From Planctomycetaceae bacterium (lineage in GTDB: Bacteria; Planctomycetota; Planctomycetia; Planctomycetales; Planctomycetaceae): a stretch of DNA of 10,167 nucleotides. The position numbers were made by a program, and so were the translations under genes. Below the pieces are notes generated by a model. It made no database searches. It saw only the letters and a program-made list of their open reading frames with translations, and was not told where the DNA came from. This document shows positions 7,156 to 10,167 of this stretch, one piece after another; position 1 is the stretch's first letter; each line of letters starts with the position of its first letter. The stretch covers positions 1-10,167 of the forward strand of contig JAGQQP010000103.1 of assembly GCA_020426085.1 (NCBI GenBank), written 5' to 3'.

Positions 7156-9006
7156 TTAGCCGCCGTGTTCAGACAGTGGAATGTCAATCGAATAGATAAT
7201 CAAACCTTCTTTTTTGAAGATTTCAGGTGTCTCAGGAAATAAAGAGTCTGGTGCCTTAGCAACAACGAGGAGTTTTCCTCGATGATCTGGCCAGCTGATA
7301 TTCTGATTTATCTTGTCTGATGACACATTTAATGATTTCTGTACAAGTATTGGGAAAAACTGTTCAGAGGAAAACTCTTGTTTCTTGTCGGTTGGTCTGA
7401 CAAAAGGCAGAAATCGGTTTGTTTTGATATAACGTGTATCGAAAAGTGGGTTTTCAATCAGTAAAGGGAACAGCTTCCTGGATTTTCCAGAATAGATTAA
7501 TTGATTATTTTCCTCACTCAATTCATATATTTTTGAACCAAATACAAAATGTGCCTGTTCAATCTGCTGGGGAAATTCTTTACGGATATCAAGTGAAAGT
7601 GCTTCCAATCCTGATTCATTTGCAAGGAATGATGCTAAATTTGTATCGAGCAATGATTTTGAAATTCTTGCACGATGGAAATAAGTTCGGAAAGAATTCG
7701 GGGGAATATCAATCTGTATATGTCCATTGTTTCCACTGGTGGTGAATCCATTTACTTTGGAATAGGGCTGACATGTTGAATAGATATGCGATTCTCCTGC
7801 ATGGCTAATTTTAAAATTTCCGCCAGATACGATTCCCAAACTGGACCATTCAGAAATGTTTATTTTTTGATCAGGTAGAATTTCAGCAACGATCAGAGAA
7901 TGAATTTGGGAAGTTTGGTTTGTGCTATATTGTCCTACGAAGAGAAATATGAAACAAAACAGAAGTGTGCTGAGCCCATAGATAATATAAAACGTTCGAT
8001 ATTGTTTCGAATATTTTGTGATCAGGTAATAAACTGGTCCGACAATGATCAAATAAATAAATGAAAGAAGAAATATCAGATACCAGATTTGTTGTGGCTT
8101 ACTGATTTCAGTCAAGGTTGCCAGCAATTCTTCATCGAAGTTTTGATAATACGTGTTTCTGTACGTAGAAGAGGGATATGCGAGATCTGTTCCTGATATT
8201 TGATTATCCCTATTTATTTCGATTTTCGGATTCACTGAATTATGTGTGTCTATATTGATTAACTGTTTTAACTCTGTTGGTGAAAGATCACTCAATTTAT
8301 GTTGATGGAAATAAATGACTCCATTTCCATAATATGCAGGAGAAGTCTGTCGTTTTAGTGGACCAAATGAATCGGGAAATAACAGCGGATCGCCATTCGA
8401 ATTATTAAATAGATGCAGGATTCCTCCTGAATGGATCCAGTCTAAAAAGGCTTCGCGACGAGTTTTTTCCCATCTGGGTATGTGATCCAAGATCATCGTC
8501 TGTAAAACATCGGTAGCGCCTGAAAGGGGGGGGAAGATATCTTCCGGAAACTGTTTCACGCCTGATATCACCGTATTCAAATTTTCGGGAGTGACCAGTT
8601 GAATGATTGATTTTTCAGGTATGGGGCGGGGAGCAAGGAAAGTTTGAGAATGCTTCATCTCATTTTGAGTCCAGCTTAGACGCCAGTTACCATTAAAGTC
8701 CGTGAAATAGGGATAATACTGGATCCATTTTTTTTCGAATGGTGCAATATAGATGTTTGTTGCAAGGGCAATATCAATCTGCTGTCCCCGAAATGATTCC
8801 TGATGAAATTGAACTTCACCTTCAAATGGCTCGGGATCTGGATTTTCGATCAGCACCGTCACAGGGTTAATGTGAAAAGCAGTGAGACGATCATTAAATC
8901 CCCACCGTATGTCATGGATTTCTATAGCTTCGGCCACCTGTTCGTTCACAGCAACGAAAATCAATGGCGCTAATAACCATTTCATATATGAGTTAGCTAG
9001 ATCCAT
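7156..9006 (-). CDS. Unrecognised exported membrane protein with central two-helix hairpin, probable ABC-export partner
   Basis: I recognise no named domain. The frame is open from 9033 (a GTG), but that codon lies inside a strong hairpin. The ATG at 9006 or the one at 8985 is more likely; the latter would give an ideal signal peptide (MKWLLAPLIFV...VAEA, cleavage after AEA). Using numbering from 9033, a beta-rich domain follows (about 38-135). Then comes an alpha/beta region (about 140-245, 'ATDVLQTMILDHIPRW...REAFLDWIHSGGILHLF') reminiscent of the glutamine-amidotransferase-like folds in extracytoplasmic membrane proteins. Two close membrane helices (316-338 and 347-367) enclose the motif IVGPVYYLI, and a large C-terminal extracytoplasmic beta-rich part follows (368-625). 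This layout resembles uncharacterised proteins encoded beside ABC-2 permeases, and broadly GldG-like partners (inference). It lies 27 bp upstream of the fused permease, suggesting one complex in the cytoplasmic membrane. Confidence 0.75.
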   Translation of the reverse strand: MDLANSYMKWLLAPLIFVAVNEQVAEAIEIHDIRWGFNDRLTAFHINPVTVLIENPDPEPFEGEVQFHQESFRGQQIDIALATNIYIAPFEKKWIQYYPYFTDFNGNWRLSWTQNEMKHSQTFLAPRPIPEKSIIQLVTPENLNTVISGVKQFPEDIFPPLSGATDVLQTMILDHIPRWEKTRREAFLDWIHSGGILHLFNNSNGDPLLFPDSFGPLKRQTSPAYYGNGVIYFHQHKLSDLSPTELKQLINIDTHNSVNPKIEINRDNQISGTDLAYPSSTYRNTYYQNFDEELLATLTEISKPQQIWYLIFLLSFIYLIIVGPVYYLITKYSKQYRTFYIIYGLSTLLFCFIFLFVGQYSTNQTSQIHSLIVAEILPDQKINISEWSSLGIVSGGNFKISHAGESHIYSTCQPYSKVNGFTTSGNNGHIQIDIPPNSFRTYFHRARISKSLLDTNLASFLANESGLEALSLDIRKEFPQQIEQAHFVFGSKIYELSEENNQLIYSGKSRKLFPLLIENPLFDTRYIKTNRFLPFVRPTDKKQEFSSEQFFPILVQKSLNVSSDKINQNISWPDHRGKLLVVAKAPDSLFPETPEIFKKEGLIIYSIDIPLSEHGG

Positions 9007-9021
9007 ATTTTTAAACTCTAG

Positions 9022-9034
9022 AGTGCATCGCACT
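9022..9034. repeat. Short perfect inverted repeat competing with the neighbouring hairpin
   Basis: AGTGC (9022-9026), ATC, GCACT (9030-9034) is a perfect 5-bp inverted repeat with a 3-base loop. Its GCAC arm (9030-9033) is the same segment that closes the base of the larger hairpin at 9030-9060, so the two structures cannot form fully at once in the same RNA. It lies in the leader of the membrane-protein gene. Confidence 0.4.
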
Positions 9035-9060
9035 TAGACAGAATGTCTCTCTGTCTGTGC
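9030..9060 (-). promoter_or_regulatory. 11-bp hairpin in the leader of the membrane-protein gene
   Basis: Arms GCAC (9030-9033) plus AGACAGA (9036-9042) pair with TCTGTCT (9050-9056) plus GTGC (9057-9060). They form an 11-bp stem with a 2-base bulge and a 7-base loop. There is no U run on either strand, so it is not an intrinsic terminator. In the leftward transcript it stands between the DUF1559 gene and the next gene and covers the upstream GTG. Possible roles are message stabilisation or processing, control of translation, or a protein-binding site. Confidence 0.55.
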
Positions 9061-9079
9061 TATTCGAGCCAATAGGCCT

Positions 9080-9121
9080 CGGAGACACTACGGTAAAGCT
9101 GGCACCGTCTAATAGTCTCCG
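9080..9121 (-). promoter_or_regulatory. Two-part hairpin overlapping the end of the DUF1559 gene
   Basis: CGGAGAC (9080-9086) pairs with GTCTCCG (9115-9121), and inside it ACGGT (9090-9094) pairs with ACCGT (9104-9108). The two perfect stems are separated by an asymmetric internal loop that contains the stop codon region. No U run follows on the minus strand (the next bases are AGGCCTATTGG), so it does not look like a standard terminator. It may protect the 3' end of the DUF1559 message or act as a processing site that sets different levels for the genes on either side. Confidence 0.5.
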
Positions 9122-10077
9122 ATCAAATTGGAGTCGTTCCGGTTGGCAAGATTTTTAAGAATCGCATCGTCAGTCAACTGGCTGATATATTTAACAGACC
9201 CATCTCCAAAACAAAAATGTGCGCCTTCAGAATGAAAGCTTGAAAATCCACCTACTTTCAGTAGGGATAAGCGTTCTTCAGGAGTTAATTCGTGTTTTTC
9301 ACTGATTGATTCATCAGACAATTCTGAAAAAGATTGCATTTCATAATCACCCATTCCGTCTAATTCGGGATTTACCTCAAAAAAATATTCACCCCTTCTG
9401 CCATATTGAGATCTTGAACCAAAACTATTCGAGGTAGATGTATTGGAATTTATTGGGTGCCCCATGTTTCTGAGAGTGGAAGAAGTTCCGGATGCCCAGC
9501 TTAAAAATCCACCATCACTGGCTTCACCAATGAATATTGTATGTGAACGACCATCTTTCAAATCTTTCTCTCGAATGCTACTGTTTAAAAACAGGACACC
9601 ATTATTGTTGAAATCGATAGGTGACTCCGAGTCATTATGGCAGCCCATATAGTTCCAGGTATCGTTGGGATTAGACGGACAATAAAATCCCGGTATGAAA
9701 TGATTGATGATTTTGCGATTTGTGAGATCGTAAACTCCATATTGGAAGTCGTATCCAATGAATGCCGCTTTTTCATCCAGGTGCGGCAATATCTGAATCA
9801 ACCAGCCTACGTGATAACCAACAGGTTGATTTAGAATCGGGCCGGTAGAATTAACTGTTCCAGAAGGGAGAACACGATGTGCCATCTGGTAATTTTGCAT
9901 CGCCAGACCGATTTGCTGTAGATTATTTTTACAGGTCGCAACCCGTGCTGCTTCTCGGGCCTGCTGTACTGCCGGCAATAGAAGTGCAATCAGAATTGCG
10001 ATGACGAGGATCACCGTGAGCAATTCGATCATGACGAAACCGGACCGACGTACTGACCTGTCACTGTATAATTTCAT
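9109..10077 (-). CDS. DUF1559 family protein with prepilin-like N-terminus and H-X9-DG C-terminal motif
   Basis: This 322-residue planctomycete-type pseudopilin-like protein has a short basic leader ending at G13. The type III signal/helix FVMIELLTVILVIAILIAL follows from F14, with the key Glu at +5 (E18). The text LLPAVQQAREAAR is the hallmark start of DUF1559 (SBP_bac_10) proteins, followed by CKNNLQQIGLAMQNY (49-63). DGRSHTIFIGEAS (175-187) and the C-terminal motif H282-x9-D292-G293 (HSEGAHFCFGDG) complete the family pattern. It should be processed by a prepilin peptidase, with the body outside the cytoplasmic membrane. The family is present in many copies per planctomycete genome and its function is unknown. 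An acidic stretch (about 233-272, with SELSDESISEKHELTPEE) lies before the last motif. The ATG (10077) has no clear Shine-Dalgarno sequence. The next gene begins after a 75-bp gap containing hairpins. Confidence 0.95.
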   Translation of the reverse strand: MKLYSDRSVRRSGFVMIELLTVILVIAILIALLLPAVQQAREAARVATCKNNLQQIGLAMQNYQMAHRVLPSGTVNSTGPILNQPVGYHVGWLIQILPHLDEKAAFIGYDFQYGVYDLTNRKIINHFIPGFYCPSNPNDTWNYMGCHNDSESPIDFNNNGVLFLNSSIREKDLKDGRSHTIFIGEASDGGFLSWASGTSSTLRNMGHPINSNTSTSNSFGSRSQYGRRGEYFFEVNPELDGMGDYEMQSFSELSDESISEKHELTPEERLSLLKVGGFSSFHSEGAHFCFGDGSVKYISQLTDDAILKNLANRNDSNLIGDY

Positions 10078-10167
10078 GATTCAGCAACTGTTTTCAGGAG
10101 TAATAAAATACAGATAATACATTAAAATTCTGAGAGGAGCTGGCCATCGTGTCGATTTGCCAGGGCT
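10078..10167. other. Upstream region of the DUF1559 gene (window edge)
   Basis: This 90-bp edge holds the likely leader of the DUF1559 gene. On the minus strand it is AT-rich with a TATTAT box about 40 bp before the ATG, but no matching -35 is evident. CTGGC (10140-10144) and GCCAG (10158-10162) form a weak 5-bp inverted repeat. On the plus strand a GTG at 10149 follows AGAGGAG by 9 bases and could open a divergent gene, but only six codons are visible. Confidence 0.25.

Noticed and set aside
6734..7159. 141-codon plus-strand frame
   Set aside because: It is antisense to the well-supported permease gene and has no recognisable protein features, so it is a shadow frame.
8526..8533. Run of eight G inside the membrane-protein gene, possible phase-variation site
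   Set aside because: A single 8-base run encoding Pro-Pro in frame is common, and no other phase-variation sign is present.
10149..10167. Possible plus-strand gene start (GTG after AGAGGAG)
   Set aside because: Only six codons are visible before the window ends, which is too little to support a gene.
1..10167. CRISPR array, tRNA, rRNA, insertion sequence or phage genes
   Set aside because: I saw no regularly spaced repeats, cloverleaf-like sequence, transposase motif or terminal inverted repeats with target duplications.

Overview
The window most likely comes from a planctomycete. The clearest sign is the last gene (9109-10077, minus), a DUF1559 protein with a prepilin-like N-terminus and a C-terminal H-X9-DG motif, a family greatly expanded in Planctomycetes. 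The organisation fits as well: monocistronic or very short operons, a moderately AT-rich sequence (by eye), weak Shine-Dalgarno signals, and a stand-alone cheB away from any chemotaxis operon. I cannot name the genus.

Left part (1-4319): the tail of a plus-strand gene, probably threonylcarbamoyl-AMP synthase, ends at 162. It abuts the end of a minus-strand hybrid sensor histidine kinase (163-2523) with no base between the two stop codons. An intergenic stretch of about 690 bp follows. It holds a strong minus-strand intrinsic terminator (2814-2857) and a possible promoter only about 110 nt before it, so a short independent RNA is possible. Next is a minus-strand two-domain CheB methylesterase (3210-4319). 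The kinase and CheB are both signalling proteins, but the terminator separates their transcription.

Middle (4320-5556): a divergent promoter region with a perfect 12-bp palindrome and a consensus TATAAT box leads into a plus-strand HSL-type alpha/beta hydrolase (4598-5539) with an intact Ser-Asp-His triad. It ends in a short hairpin and converges on the next minus-strand gene.

Right part (5557-10167): three co-directional minus-strand genes, in transcription order. They are a DUF1559 pseudopilin-like surface protein, a signal-peptide-bearing membrane protein of about 615 residues with no named domain, and a roughly 12-helix ABC-2-type permease that looks like two half-permeases fused in tandem. 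The last two are 27 bp apart and probably form one export module, though no ATPase gene lies in the window. Two tandem hairpins fill the 75-bp gap between the DUF1559 gene and the membrane-protein gene.

I see no rRNA, tRNA, CRISPR array, transposase or phage gene. The most interesting items are the fused permease with its unrecognised partner, the stacked RNA structures before the partner gene, and the possible small RNA next to cheB.
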